This document shows positions 16,825 to 25,166 of a stretch of 64,000 nucleotides of DNA, one piece after another (positions within the stretch are counted from its first letter, which is position 1; every line of letters begins with the position of its first letter). The translations under genes were made by a program, and so were the position numbers. Origin of the DNA: Arthrobacter sp. N199823 (GTDB lineage Bacteria > Actinomycetota > Actinomycetes > Actinomycetales > Micrococcaceae); the NCBI RefSeq assembly GCF_002929705.1, contig NZ_PJIN01000003.1, forward strand, positions 62,001-126,000. The letters run 5' to 3'. The notes beneath the pieces are model-generated. The model made no database searches. It was not told where the DNA came from and was given only the letters and a program-made list of their open reading frames with translations.

Positions 16825-17567
16825 GCTATGGCCGGCTTCAGGACGTAGCCCACGCCGCGGACCGTGTGAATCATGGGTGAGCGGCCGGCGTCGATCTTCT
16901 TGCGCAGATAGGAAATATAGAGCTCAACGATGTTGGCTTGGCCACCAAAATCGTAATGCCACACCTGATCGAGGATTTGCGGCTTGCTCACCACGCGCCG
17001 AGCGTTTTCCATCAGATAGCGCAGCAGCTCCCACTGGGTGGCTGTCAGGTCGATGTCGATCCCACCGCGCGTCACCTCGCGAGTGTCAAAGTTCAGGACC
17101 AGATCGCCCACCACAATTTCGGCGTTGTCAGAGGACGCGATGCCGGAACGTTGCACCAGCCTGTGCAGGCGCAGCATGAGCTCTTCCATGCTGAAAGGTT
17201 TGGTGACGTAATCGTCGCCACCGGCGGCCAGCCCGGCAATCCGGTCATGGACGCCATCGCGTGCGGTGAGGAACAGGGCCGGGATCTTGGGTGCAAATTC
17301 CCTGATCTTCCCCAGTAATTCAATCCCGTCCATGCCGGGCATCATGACATCGAGCACCACCACGTCAGGGCGGAAGGTGCGTGCCGTGCGTAGCGCATCT
17401 GCTCCATTGCTCGCTGTGGCAACATCCCAGCTGGCCATGCGCAGACCCATGCTAATCAATTCCGTCAAACTGGCCTCGTCATCCACCACAAGCGCGCGGA
17501 TGGGGCTGCCGTCAGGATGGGATAACTGCGGAAGGTCTGTGAAGGAATTCCGCGGGGTGTCGGTCAT
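16821..17567 (-). CDS. OmpR/PhoB-family response regulator of the envelope locus
   Basis: The 248-residue protein has a receiver domain with acid pocket Asp29-Asp30 (VVDDE), phospho-acceptor Asp73 in VVLDVMMPGMDG, the conserved Thr (LFLTARD) and Lys (VTKPFS), followed by a winged-helix output domain (TATQWELLRYLMENARRVVSKP; YISYLRKKID). It is cognate to the overlapping kinase. As the first gene of the eight-gene minus-strand run it probably controls that run and itself. Directly upstream are a 12-base-period direct repeat and three 61-bp tandem repeats, both candidate binding sites. Confidence 0.94.
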   Translation of the reverse strand: MTDTPRNSFTDLPQLSHPDGSPIRALVVDDEASLTELISMGLRMASWDVATASNGADALRTARTFRPDVVVLDVMMPGMDGIELLGKIREFAPKIPALFLTARDGVHDRIAGLAAGGDDYVTKPFSMEELMLRLHRLVQRSGIASSDNAEIVVGDLVLNFDTREVTRGGIDIDLTATQWELLRYLMENARRVVSKPQILDQVWHYDFGGQANIVELYISYLRKKIDAGRSPMIHTVRGVGYVLKPAIA

Positions 17568-17576
17568 GAACTCGGC

Positions 17577-17598
17577 TTTCTTATCAAATTTCTTATCA
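17577..17598 (-). promoter_or_regulatory. direct repeat with 12-base period before the response-regulator start
   Basis: The 10-base word TTTCTTATCA occurs at 17577-17586 and again at 17589-17598, a period of 12. OmpR-family regulators bind tandem half-sites with about this spacing, so autoregulation is possible. The repeat lies 10-31 bases ahead of the start codon, partly where the ribosome site would be, so chance or a translational role is also possible. Confidence 0.3.
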
Positions 17599-17634
17599 GG
17601 GAGCTAAACAGTGGCGTGCTGTGATTGGGTTCCA

Positions 17635-17815
17635 CCCTAGTTCTCAGTGACCTGAATCAGGCCCATAGTGAACTCACTACGACTTAGTCTGGCTACCCTA
17701 GTTCTCAGTGACCTGAACCAGGCCCATAGCGAACTCACCATGACTTAGTCTGGCCACCCTAGTTCTCAGTGACCTGAATCAGGCTCATAGTGAACTCACT
17801 ATGACTGAGTCTGCC
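17635..17815. repeat. three tandem 61-bp repeats between divergent genes
   Basis: Near-identical units begin at 17635, 17696 and 17757 (each opening with CCCTAGTTCTCAGTGACCTG), exactly 61 bases apart, with a few substitutions each. Inside each unit are the odd-length palindrome CCTGAATCAGG (with one change in unit 2) and the dyad CATAGTGA-AC-TCACTATG, perfect only in unit 3. The repeats occupy the gap between the divergent response-regulator gene and the DUF2342 gene. The spacing is near six helical turns, so bound proteins would lie on one face. Role unknown; a regulator-binding array is the main suggestion. Confidence 0.85.
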
Positions 17816-17906
17816 CGAGGTTTCCATGCGCCATCCAACTCGTTCCTGTGCCGGAGCTGTGAATCCGGGCAAACTCTTGACGGCGGCACGTTAGGAGGAA
17901 GTCGAG

Positions 17907-17948
17907 ATGGCCTTCCCGCCAGCAGATGTACAGGCACATGTGATCTGA
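17907..17948 (+). CDS. possible 13-residue leader peptide
   Basis: The ATG at 17907 follows an excellent Shine-Dalgarno sequence (AGGAGGAA) with 6-8 bases spacing, far better than anything at the next gene's start. The 13-codon frame reads MAFPPADVQAHVI and stops in TGATG, the last base of its stop codon being the first of the ATG at 17948 that opens the DUF2342 gene. This would couple translation of the two. No attenuation-type codon run is visible. It may also be a decayed or shifted start. Confidence 0.4.
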   Translation: MAFPPADVQAHVI

Positions 17949-19144
17949 TGGTAATCATGAGCCAGAAGAGCCGCACAACAGCCGGAACGCCAGCGCCCCC
18001 GAACATGATCAATTGGGAGCTTGCCGCCAAAACCGCAGCCAACTTAGCCCCTGCCGGACCGGATTTGAGCGGCTCGGAGATCTCTGCTGCCGTCGAGAAT
18101 CTGCGCCTCATGGCGGAGAAGTCAGTGCCGCACGTCCACGAGATTAGCCGGCTCGAGGCAGCAAAAGATCTGCACGATTCCGAGGTCCTGGTAGTGGACC
18201 GGGCCTCCTGGGCCAAGGCCAACACGCAGAGCTTTGCCGTCATGATGGACCCCGTACTGCGGGCGCTCGCAGCCAAGGCTGCCACATCGTCAAAGAGCAA
18301 CAGCCCGGCGCCGGGGAGTCCGGGGGCGGCAATTAGTGCCTCTGTCACGGGGGCACAATTGGGTGGCGCTTTGGCCTTTTTATCCAGCAAGGTCCTGGGC
18401 CAGTACGACCCCTTCTCCGCTCTTGGGCAGAGCGAGCCGAACACGGCGCATTCCGGTGGCCGGTTGCTGCTGGTGGCGCCAAATATCATCACCGTGGAAC
18501 GCGATCTGAAGGTGGATCCAGCCGATTTTCGGCTCTGGGTGTGCCTGCACGAACAAACACACCGCGTGCAATTTGCTGCCGCGCCGTGGCTGCGACACCA
18601 CATGCTTGGTGAAATTGAAAAGCTCGGTGAACTGCTGGTGGGGGACTCCGAAAACTTCGGCGAACGACTCCTGGAATCGGCCAAATCACTGGGCCGCAAA
18701 AACAATTCTCCAGCGAATTCAGGCAGCGGAGTAGCGGCCAGCGGCACCCCGGAATCCTCCCGCGGAACACTCTTGGACTTGCTCCAAGACCCCGAGCAGA
18801 AGGCGGCGCTGTCCCATTTGACGGCCGTCATGAGTTTGTTGGAGGGGCACGCCAACGTGGTCATGGACGGCGTGGACCAGCGCATCGTCCCCACAGTCCG
18901 CACCATCCGCCAGCGCTTCAACGGCCGGGGCAAGGACCGCGGGATCATTGAGAAGTTCATCCGCAATCTCATGGGCCTGGACGCCAAAATGAAGCAATAC
19001 AGCGACGGCGCCAAGTTTGTTCGCGACACCGTTGCGGTGGTGGGCATGGACGGGTTCAACAACGTCTGGAATCAAGCGGAAAACTTGCCCACCGAGGCGG
19101 AAATTCACAATGCACGCCTCTGGGTTGAGCGGATGGGACTGTAA
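17948..19144 (+). CDS. actinobacterial zinc-dependent metalloprotease-like protein (DUF2342, zincin_2)
   Basis: The protein (398 residues from this start) belongs to a family widespread in actinobacteria, often called a putative hydrolase or F420-associated protein. The zinc motif HEQTH (HExxH) is visible in CLHEQTHRVQF near residue 200, and a later LEGHANVVMD supplies the third acidic ligand region. The opening NMINWELAAKTA matches the usual family start a few residues in. The start is either ATG 17948 (coupled to the upstream 13-codon ORF) or ATG 17957 (MSQKSR). A longer frame from 17801 adds Ser/Cys-rich sequence and is unlikely. It is followed directly by tilS with no gap. Catalytic activity is not established for the family. 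Confidence 0.85.
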   Translation: MVIMSQKSRTTAGTPAPPNMINWELAAKTAANLAPAGPDLSGSEISAAVENLRLMAEKSVPHVHEISRLEAAKDLHDSEVLVVDRASWAKANTQSFAVMMDPVLRALAAKAATSSKSNSPAPGSPGAAISASVTGAQLGGALAFLSSKVLGQYDPFSALGQSEPNTAHSGGRLLLVAPNIITVERDLKVDPADFRLWVCLHEQTHRVQFAAAPWLRHHMLGEIEKLGELLVGDSENFGERLLESAKSLGRKNNSPANSGSGVAASGTPESSRGTLLDLLQDPEQKAALSHLTAVMSLLEGHANVVMDGVDQRIVPTVRTIRQRFNGRGKDRGIIEKFIRNLMGLDAKMKQYSDGAKFVRDTVAVVGMDGFNNVWNQAENLPTEAEIHNARLWVERMGL

Positions 19145-20224
19145 ATGACACAGCAACACAGCACCCGCGGCCGCCTGGACCCCACCGTCGGCAAGGCTCG
19201 GGCAATGGTGGGTGCACTGCTCGGCATTAAAACCACTGGCAAGAACCTCCCTGTTGCGAACCCGCCGCTGATCTTGGTTGGCTGCAGCGGCGGCCCCGAT
19301 TCCCTGGCCTTAGCCGCCGTCTGCGCGTTTTTTGCTTCGCGCGGCGAGGTGCGAGTGGGTGCCGTAGTGGTTGACCACCAGATGCAAGAGGGCAGCGCCG
19401 CGGTGGCTCAGGCCACCGCGGCGCAGCTGCAGGACCTTGGCTTGGAGCCCGTGGTGGTCCGGACAGTTGATCTGGAGCACGACGGCGCCGGCCCGGAAGC
19501 CGCAGCTCGCGCAGCCCGCTTTGGGGCCCTGGAAGAGACGGCACAGCAGCTGGGTGCGCAGACTGTCCTGTTGGGACACACCATGGATGATCAGGCTGAA
19601 TCCGTGCTGCTGGGGCTGGCCCGCGGTTCGGGGACCCGCTCACTGGCCGGGATGCGGGAACGCCGCGGCAAGTATTTGCGGCCCTTCTTGGGGCTGCGCC
19701 GCAGTGAGACATTAGCCATATGCGACGCTTTGGCTCTGACCCCGTGGCACGACCCCGCCAATCAAGATCCGGCCTATCTGCGCGTTCGCGTACGCAACAC
19801 GGTGATTCCGTTCCTGAGTGCCGAGCTGGGCCCGGGCATGGCGGAGTCGCTGGCCCGTTCTGCCACCATCTTGGGCCATGATGCCGACTATCTGGACCAA
19901 CTAGCCGGTGCCGAGTTTGAGAAGCTGGCGCAACGCGGTGAAGACGGGGATCAACAGGCCCAGATCACCCTGCCCGAGAAGGAACTGAGGGGACTGGCTC
20001 CGGCCCTGAGGATGAGAGTGTTGGCGCTGGCCGTCGTCGAACTTGGGGGAGTGCAGCCAAGCCTGGAACGGCTAGGTTCGGCGGAAAATTTGCTGGCCCG
20101 GAAAGGGTCCGCTGGCCCGGTTCAACTAGCCGGAAAAGTCAGTGCTTGGCGGATTTCTCGAAACCAGAGTGTTCCCCACGAAGGCCGCAGCTATGGGAAG
20201 CTTGTTCTTAAGCGCAGCACGTAG
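19145..20224 (+). CDS. tilS: tRNA(Ile)-lysidine synthetase
   Basis: The enzyme attaches lysine to C34 of the tRNA-Ile with CAU anticodon, converting both its codon and amino acid identity; it is essential in bacteria. The 359-residue protein has the N-type ATP pyrophosphatase P-loop SGGPDSLAL near residue 50, VVVDHQMQEGS, and LLGHTMDDQAESVLLG, characteristic of TilS. The C-terminal about 130 residues are the shorter tRNA-binding part usual in actinobacteria. The ATG immediately follows the stop of the DUF2342 gene. hpt comes next, the classical tilS-hpt-ftsH order. Confidence 0.95.
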   Translation: MTQQHSTRGRLDPTVGKARAMVGALLGIKTTGKNLPVANPPLILVGCSGGPDSLALAAVCAFFASRGEVRVGAVVVDHQMQEGSAAVAQATAAQLQDLGLEPVVVRTVDLEHDGAGPEAAARAARFGALEETAQQLGAQTVLLGHTMDDQAESVLLGLARGSGTRSLAGMRERRGKYLRPFLGLRRSETLAICDALALTPWHDPANQDPAYLRVRVRNTVIPFLSAELGPGMAESLARSATILGHDADYLDQLAGAEFEKLAQRGEDGDQQAQITLPEKELRGLAPALRMRVLALAVVELGGVQPSLERLGSAENLLARKGSAGPVQLAGKVSAWRISRNQSVPHEGRSYGKLVLKRST

Positions 20225-20288
20225 GCGCAAACTGCACCACATAAAAGCATAAAAACCAGTACAAATCCTTCACAAACAGGAGCCATGG

Positions 20289-20840
20289 GTGGATTCACAA
20301 GACGTCCAAGCCGATCTTAAGCACGTTCTTTACACCAAGGAAGAAATCCAAACACGCGTTGCCGAGCTGGCGGCGCAGATTGATGCAGACTACCAGGGCC
20401 GCGACGTGCTGCTGGTCGGTGTCCTCAAGGGCGCTGTGATGGTCATGGCTGATCTGTCCCGCGCCCTGCACAGCCACGTCACCATGGACTGGATGGCAGT
20501 GTCCTCCTACGGTTCCGGTACCCAGTCTTCCGGCGTTGTCCGGATCCTGAAGGACCTCGAAACCGACCTCATGGGCAAGCATGTGCTGATCGTTGAAGAC
20601 ATCATTGACTCCGGCCTGACCCTGTCATGGTTGCGCGCCAACCTGATGTCCCGCGGCCCGGCCTCGGTTGAGATCTGCACGCTGTTGCGCAAGCCTGACG
20701 CCGCCAAGGTAGAAATCGATGTCAAGTACGTGGGCTACGAGATCCCCAACGAATTTGTTGTTGGATACGGCCTGGACTTCGCCGAGAAGTACCGCAACTT
20801 GGACTTCATCGGGACGCTGGCACCGCACATTTACGAATAA
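20289..20840 (+). CDS. hpt: hypoxanthine phosphoribosyltransferase
   Basis: This purine salvage enzyme forms IMP and GMP from hypoxanthine or guanine and PRPP. The 183-residue protein carries the PRPP-binding motif VLIVEDIIDSGLTLS, GVLKGAVMVMADL (the PPi loop) and VVGYGLDFAEKYRNLD near the C-terminus. Translation begins at GTG 20289, 7-8 bases after AGGAG; the ATG at 20285 is out of frame. It lies between tilS and ftsH as in most Gram-positive genomes, and a hairpin follows the stop. Confidence 0.95.
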   Translation: MDSQDVQADLKHVLYTKEEIQTRVAELAAQIDADYQGRDVLLVGVLKGAVMVMADLSRALHSHVTMDWMAVSSYGSGTQSSGVVRILKDLETDLMGKHVLIVEDIIDSGLTLSWLRANLMSRGPASVEICTLLRKPDAAKVEIDVKYVGYEIPNEFVVGYGLDFAEKYRNLDFIGTLAPHIYE

Positions 20841-20860
20841 GTTCGCGTTCGGGCACTAAC

Positions 20861-20925
20861 AATGCCGCCGTTTTGCGCAAATCGCCTGACGTTCAGTCAT
20901 GGCAGAATGCGCAGACGGCGGCATT
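20861..20925 (+). terminator. long hairpin after hpt
   Basis: The segments around 20861-20879 and 20908-20925 pair over about 17 bp with one bulge (AATGCCGCCGT with its complement, plus TGCGCA). The loop contains a CTGA/TCAG mini-stem. The position, 20 bases past the hpt stop and well before ftsH, indicates that ftsH has its own promoter. Confidence 0.6.
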
Positions 20926-21080
20926 TGTCGTAAATTTCGTTATGCCCTCAGGGAACTAAAGGGCATTCCCGTGCGTGTAGCAATGCGAACGGTGTAAAGC
21001 TATTACTTGGGAACGTTTCGGACGCGTCCAGTACGGTATGAATTGGTTGAGCGGGAGGGACGAGGCCTAGCCTCGAACAC

Positions 21081-23156
21081 ATGAAAGTCAAAAAACTCTT
21101 CAAGGGTCCATTTATCTGGATTGTTGTGGTTGTGGTGCTCATTGGAGCCGGTCTGTTTACACTGACAGGCACAAGCCAGAGCCGCATTGGAACCTCAGAC
21201 GGTCTTGACCTGCTCAAAAATGACAAGGTCGCCTCGGCCAAGGTCTTTGGTGCCGAAGGCCGTGTGGACATGGTCCTCAAGGACAACTTCGTCAATACCG
21301 ACGGCAAGGACCAGGGCAAGAACGTGCAGTTCTTCTTTGGTGGCTACCGCGCAACCACCATGGCCGCGCTCATTGACGACGCCAAAATGGCGAAGTTCGA
21401 CGACCAGCCGGCCTCCAATAACTTCTGGTCCAGCATCTTCTCCCTCCTGATCCCGTTCGTCCTGATCGGTCTGATCTTCTGGTTCCTGTTCTCCCGCATG
21501 CAAGGTGGCGGCTCCAAGGTCATGCAGTTCGGCAAGTCCAAGGCCAAACTGCTCACCAAGGACCACCCTCAGGTCACCTTCAACGATGTTGCCGGCGCGG
21601 ATGAAGCCGTTGAGGAGCTGCACGAAATCAAGGATTTCCTGCAGAACCCCGACAAGTTCACCGCCGTGGGCGCCAAGATTCCTAAGGGCGTGTTGCTCTA
21701 CGGCCCTCCCGGCACCGGTAAGACTCTGCTGGCCCGTGCTGTGGCTGGCGAGGCAGGCGTGCCGTTCTACTCCATCTCCGGTTCTGACTTTGTGGAGATG
21801 TTCGTCGGTGTGGGTGCCTCCCGTGTCCGCGACCTCTTCGAGCAGGCCAAGGCTAATTCACCTGCCATCATTTTTGTTGACGAGATCGACGCCGTTGGCC
21901 GTCACCGTGGTGCCGGCATTGGCGGCGGTAACGACGAGCGCGAACAGACCCTCAACCAGCTGCTCGTGGAGATGGATGGTTTTGACGTCAAGACCAACGT
22001 CATCTTGATTGCGGCCACCAACCGTCCCGACGTTTTGGACCCGGCACTGCTGCGTCCGGGCCGCTTTGACCGCCAGATCCCCGTGGAGGCTCCCGACCGT
22101 TTGGGCCGTGAGCAGATCCTGCGGGTCCACTCCAAGGGCAAGCCCATGGCACCCGGCGTTGACTTGAATGCTGTTGCCAAGAAGACGCCAGGTTACACCG
22201 GTGCTGATTTGGCCAACGTGCTCAACGAGGCCGCACTGCTCACGGCCCGCTCCAACGCCCAGCTCATTGATGACCGCGCACTGGATGAGTCCATTGACCG
22301 CGTCATGGCCGGACCGCAGAAGCGCACCCGCGTCATGAAGGAACTGGAACGTAAGATCACCGCGTACCACGAAGGTGGACACGCTCTAGTTGCCGCAGCC
22401 ATGCACAACACGGCGCCGGTCACCAAGATCACCATCCTGCCCCGAGGCCGCGCCCTGGGTTACACCATGGTGGTTCCCGAGGACGACAAGTACTCGATCA
22501 CCCGCAACGAATTGCTGGACCAGATGGCCTACGCCATGGGTGGCCGTGTTGCCGAGGAAATCGTGTTCCACGATCCCTCAACTGGTGCCTCCAATGACAT
22601 TGAAAAGGCCACCGGCACCGCCCGTGCCATGGTCACTCAGTACGGTATGAGCGAGCGCATTGGCGCCGTGAAGCTGGGTGCTGGCAGCAGTGAGCCGTTC
22701 CTGGGTGGCGGCGGTGGGCAGGGTAAGGATTACTCCGAAGCTGTGGCCTCCATGGTGGATGAGGAAGTTCGCAAGCTCATCGATCAGGCTCACGATGACG
22801 CCTACGAGGCCTTGATCGCCAACCGCGACATCCTGGACCGTCTGGCCCTGGAACTGTTGGAGCGCGAGACCCTGAACCAGGCCGAAATTGCAGAGATCTT
22901 CATCGGTCTGCGCAAGCCTGCCCAGCGCAAGGTGTGGCTGTCCAAGGACTCTCGCCCCGTCTCCGCGCTGCCCCCTGTCATTACCGACAAGGAGCGCCGC
23001 GAGGCTCTTGAAGCCGGAGCGCCAACGCCCGAGTCCGTCACTCCTGAGGACCAAATTGCCAACGCGCACCTGACCGGTCAACTGGACGCTCCCGGTAACC
23101 AGCCGGGCATCGATTTGGGTAAGGGCGAGGCCCCGAAACTGCCTGGCCAGCCCTAA
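21081..23156 (+). CDS. ftsH: ATP-dependent membrane zinc metalloprotease FtsH
   Basis: The 691-residue protease degrades misfolded membrane proteins and some regulators. Two membrane helices (about residues 11-29 and 118-136) flank a short extracytoplasmic domain. The AAA+ module has Walker [12 protein letters not shown], Walker B IIFVDEID and the second region of homology ([17 protein letters not shown]). The protease domain carries HEGGH (HExxH zinc site) in [10 protein letters not shown]. The C-terminal tail after about residue 640 is longer and charged, as in actinobacterial homologues. The hexamer sits in the cytoplasmic membrane. folE starts only 19 bases after its stop, suggesting co-transcription with the folate genes. 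Confidence 0.97.
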   Translation: MKVKKLFKGPFIWIVVVVVLIGAGLFTLTGTSQSRIGTSDGLDLLKNDKVASAKVFGAEGRVDMVLKDNFVNTDGKDQGKNVQFFFGGYRATTMAALIDDAKMAKFDDQPASNNFWSSIFSLLIPFVLIGLIFWFLFSRMQGGGSKVMQFGKSKAKLLTKDHPQVTFNDVAGADEAVEELHEIKDFLQNPDKFTAVGAKIPKGVLLYGPPGTGKTLLARAVAGEAGVPFYSISGSDFVEMFVGVGASRVRDLFEQAKANSPAIIFVDEIDAVGRHRGAGIGGGNDEREQTLNQLLVEMDGFDVKTNVILIAATNRPDVLDPALLRPGRFDRQIPVEAPDRLGREQILRVHSKGKPMAPGVDLNAVAKKTPGYTGADLANVLNEAALLTARSNAQLIDDRALDESIDRVMAGPQKRTRVMKELERKITAYHEGGHALVAAAMHNTAPVTKITILPRGRALGYTMVVPEDDKYSITRNELLDQMAYAMGGRVAEEIVFHDPSTGASNDIEKATGTARAMVTQYGMSERIGAVKLGAGSSEPFLGGGGGQGKDYSEAVASMVDEEVRKLIDQAHDDAYEALIANRDILDRLALELLERETLNQAEIAEIFIGLRKPAQRKVWLSKDSRPVSALPPVITDKERREALEAGAPTPESVTPEDQIANAHLTGQLDAPGNQPGIDLGKGEAPKLPGQP

Positions 23157-23175
23157 CACCGGTAGGATCACATCC

Positions 23176-23763
23176 GTGACTGAATACGACGACGAACAAA
23201 AGGTAGACCTGCCGCGCATTGAAGCGGCCGTCCGGGAGATCCTCCTCGCAATAGGAGAGGATCCGGAACGCAGCGGCCTGCTGGACACGCCTAAGCGTGT
23301 GGCCAAGGCCTACGGTGAAGTTTTTGCCGGCCTACATCAGGACCCCGCGGATGTTCTGGGTACCACCTTCGACATTGCCCACGAAGAGATGGTGCTGGTC
23401 AAGGACATTCCGTTCTACTCGACCTGCGAACACCATCTGGTGCCGTTCCACGGCAGCGCCCACGTAGGCTACATCCCGTCGTCGGACGGAAGGGTGACGG
23501 GGCTGAGCAAGCTGGCGCGCCTGGTGGATATTTTCGCCAAGCGTCCGCAGGTGCAAGAACGCCTCACCACCCAGATTGCTGATGCTTTGATTGAACATCT
23601 CAAACCCCGCGGCGCCATCGTCGTCGTGGAGTGTGAACACATGTGCATGTCCATGCGTGGCGTGCGTAAACCAGGGGCCAAGACAGTCACCAGCGCTGTC
23701 CGCGGTCTGCTTCACGAACCCGCAACCCGGGCTGAAGCCATGAGCCTGATTCTCGGAAGGTAA
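23176..23763 (+). CDS. folE: GTP cyclohydrolase I (FolE type IA)
   Basis: This is the first enzyme of tetrahydrofolate synthesis, turning GTP into 7,8-dihydroneopterin triphosphate. The 195-residue protein shows the zinc ligands in [12 protein letters not shown] and [11 protein letters not shown], and the GTP-binding signature [12 protein letters not shown]. The start is GTG 23176. It opens the folate block folE-folP-folB-folK, in which the downstream genes overlap by 4 bases. Confidence 0.97.
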   Translation: MTEYDDEQKVDLPRIEAAVREILLAIGEDPERSGLLDTPKRVAKAYGEVFAGLHQDPADVLGTTFDIAHEEMVLVKDIPFYSTCEHHLVPFHGSAHVGYIPSSDGRVTGLSKLARLVDIFAKRPQVQERLTTQIADALIEHLKPRGAIVVVECEHMCMSMRGVRKPGAKTVTSAVRGLLHEPATRAEAMSLILGR

Positions 23764-23772
23764 CTAAACACC

Positions 23773-24726
23773 ATGGATTCCCTCGCAGCCGCGCCCGGAA
23801 CGGGCCCGGCCACTTCTCCCTTGCCCGTTCTGCGAGCCCGCAAGTCGATTGCCACTTTTGCCAAACTGCCCAAAGACCGCACGGTGGTCATGGGGATCTT
23901 GAACTGCACCCCGGATTCCTTCAGTGACGGTGGCGAGTACGATTCCACCGAGACTGCCATTGCCCACGGCCTGCGCATGTTCTACGGCGGCGCCGACATC
24001 ATCGACGTCGGCGGTGAATCCACCCGCCCGGGTGCCGCTTATGTTGACGAAGCCGAAGAGCAGGCCCGCATTCTGCCAGTCATTTCCACTCTGGCCAAGG
24101 CCGGAGCGCTGGTTAGCGTTGATACCCGCCACGCCTCCACAGCCGCGCTGGCATTGGATGCCGGGGCCGGGCTGATCAACGATGTTTCCGGTGCCAATGT
24201 GCACCCGGATATGATCGCCTTGATAGCTGAACGCCAAGCCCCGTACGTGCTGATGCACAGTCGTGGCGATTCACGCTCCATGGACTCACTGACCGAGTAC
24301 ACGGACGTGGTTGATGAAGTAGTTGCCGAACTGGCAGCGGTTCGCGAGAAGTTCTACGCAGCGGGCGTCTTGGAAGAAAACCTGATCCTGGATCCGGGAA
24401 TTGGCTTCTCCAAGAACGCCGAACAGAACTGGGAACTGCTGGCAAACCTGGACCGGGTGGCCGCAATGGGCAACAAGATCCTGGTGGGCACCTCACGTAA
24501 GCGCTTCCTCGGCTCCCTGCTGACCAGCGCCGGTAAGGCTGCTGCCCCCAAGGAACGCGACGACGCCACCTCCGCCACCACTGCCATTGCCGCTGCTCAG
24601 GGTATTTGGGGTGTTCGCGTGCACGACGTCGATGCCAGCCTTGACGCTGCAAAGGTCGCCGCACGCCTTGTGCAAGGCAAGAAGAACCGTGAAGAGCGTC
24701 TTGCCGAGCGCCAGGCTGCCCAGTGA
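23773..24726 (+). CDS. folP: dihydropteroate synthase
   Basis: The enzyme joins p-aminobenzoate to hydroxymethyl-dihydropterin diphosphate and is the sulfonamide target. The 317-residue TIM-barrel protein has the family signatures MGILNCTPDSFSDGG and DIIDVGGESTRPGA, and a DVSGA loop. The N-terminal about 30 residues are an extra Ala/Pro-rich lead. folB starts inside the last codons (GTGA overlap), so translation is coupled. Confidence 0.97.
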   Translation: MDSLAAAPGTGPATSPLPVLRARKSIATFAKLPKDRTVVMGILNCTPDSFSDGGEYDSTETAIAHGLRMFYGGADIIDVGGESTRPGAAYVDEAEEQARILPVISTLAKAGALVSVDTRHASTAALALDAGAGLINDVSGANVHPDMIALIAERQAPYVLMHSRGDSRSMDSLTEYTDVVDEVVAELAAVREKFYAAGVLEENLILDPGIGFSKNAEQNWELLANLDRVAAMGNKILVGTSRKRFLGSLLTSAGKAAAPKERDDATSATTAIAAAQGIWGVRVHDVDASLDAAKVAARLVQGKKNREERLAERQAAQ

Positions 24727-25166
24727 CGCAGCTTGACACCATCCGCCTGACCAGAGTTACAGCCATTGGGTATCACGGTGTTTTTGACCATGAGAAGCGC
24801 GATGGTCAGCCGTTTATCACCGACGTCGTGCTGCACCTGGATGTAGGCGCAGCAGCCGTGACTGATGATCTGAGCAAGACAGCGGACTACGGTGCGGTGG
24901 CCGAAGCAATCGTGGCCATGGTGACGGGACCGTCCTTCGATCTGATTGAGACGCTCAGTGTTCGCCTGGCCGAGAAGATCTTGGCGGATTTCCCTGTGGT
25001 GCAGGCCGTCGAAGTCACCATCCATAAGCCAAAGGCGCCCATCCAAGTTCCCTTTGGCGATGTGAGCATCACGGTGTACCGAGAGCGCGAATCCGCAGAT
25101 GTCTGCGCAGCCGAGCCGGCAAGCGCCGGATCAGCCGTAACCTCCGCCGCCGCAGGTACGTCATGA
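24723..25166 (+). CDS. folB: dihydroneopterin aldolase
   Basis: It cleaves 7,8-dihydroneopterin to 6-hydroxymethyl-dihydropterin. The 147-residue protein has the tunnelling-fold motifs IGYHGVFDHEK (with catalytic region GxHGV), DVVLHLD, and FDLIETLSVRLAEKIL, ending with TIHKPKAPI, where the catalytic Lys of the family lies. The last about 25 residues are a low-complexity Ala/Ser tail. The start is GTG 24723, overlapping folP, and the end overlaps folK by 4 bases (ATGA). Confidence 0.95.
   Translation: MTQLDTIRLTRVTAIGYHGVFDHEKRDGQPFITDVVLHLDVGAAAVTDDLSKTADYGAVAEAIVAMVTGPSFDLIETLSVRLAEKILADFPVVQAVEVTIHKPKAPIQVPFGDVSITVYRERESADVCAAEPASAGSAVTSAAAGTS

Larger units (their letters stand above)
17568..17947. 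other. divergent intergenic region with repeats and a leader ORF
   Basis: This 380-bp gap between the response-regulator start and the DUF2342 start holds the 12-base-period repeat, the three 61-bp repeats and, from 17890, a strong ribosome-binding sequence with a 13-codon ORF. A forward frame runs through part of it from 17801, but its Ser/Cys-rich translation has no protein-like character. I see no convincing promoter boxes for either gene. Confidence 0.6.

Noticed and set aside
17635..17815. Three spaced repeats considered as a CRISPR array
   Set aside because: The whole 61-bp unit is repeated with no unique spacers, and there are no cas genes.
17801..17947. N-terminal extension of the DUF2342 protein from ATG 17801
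   Set aside because: The translation is rich in Ser, Cys and Gly, has no ribosome site, starts inside the third 61-bp repeat and does not resemble the family start.
18719..19159. Minus-strand ORFs opposite the DUF2342 gene
   Set aside because: Typical antisense open frames in high-GC sequence; the sense frame carries the HExxH motif.
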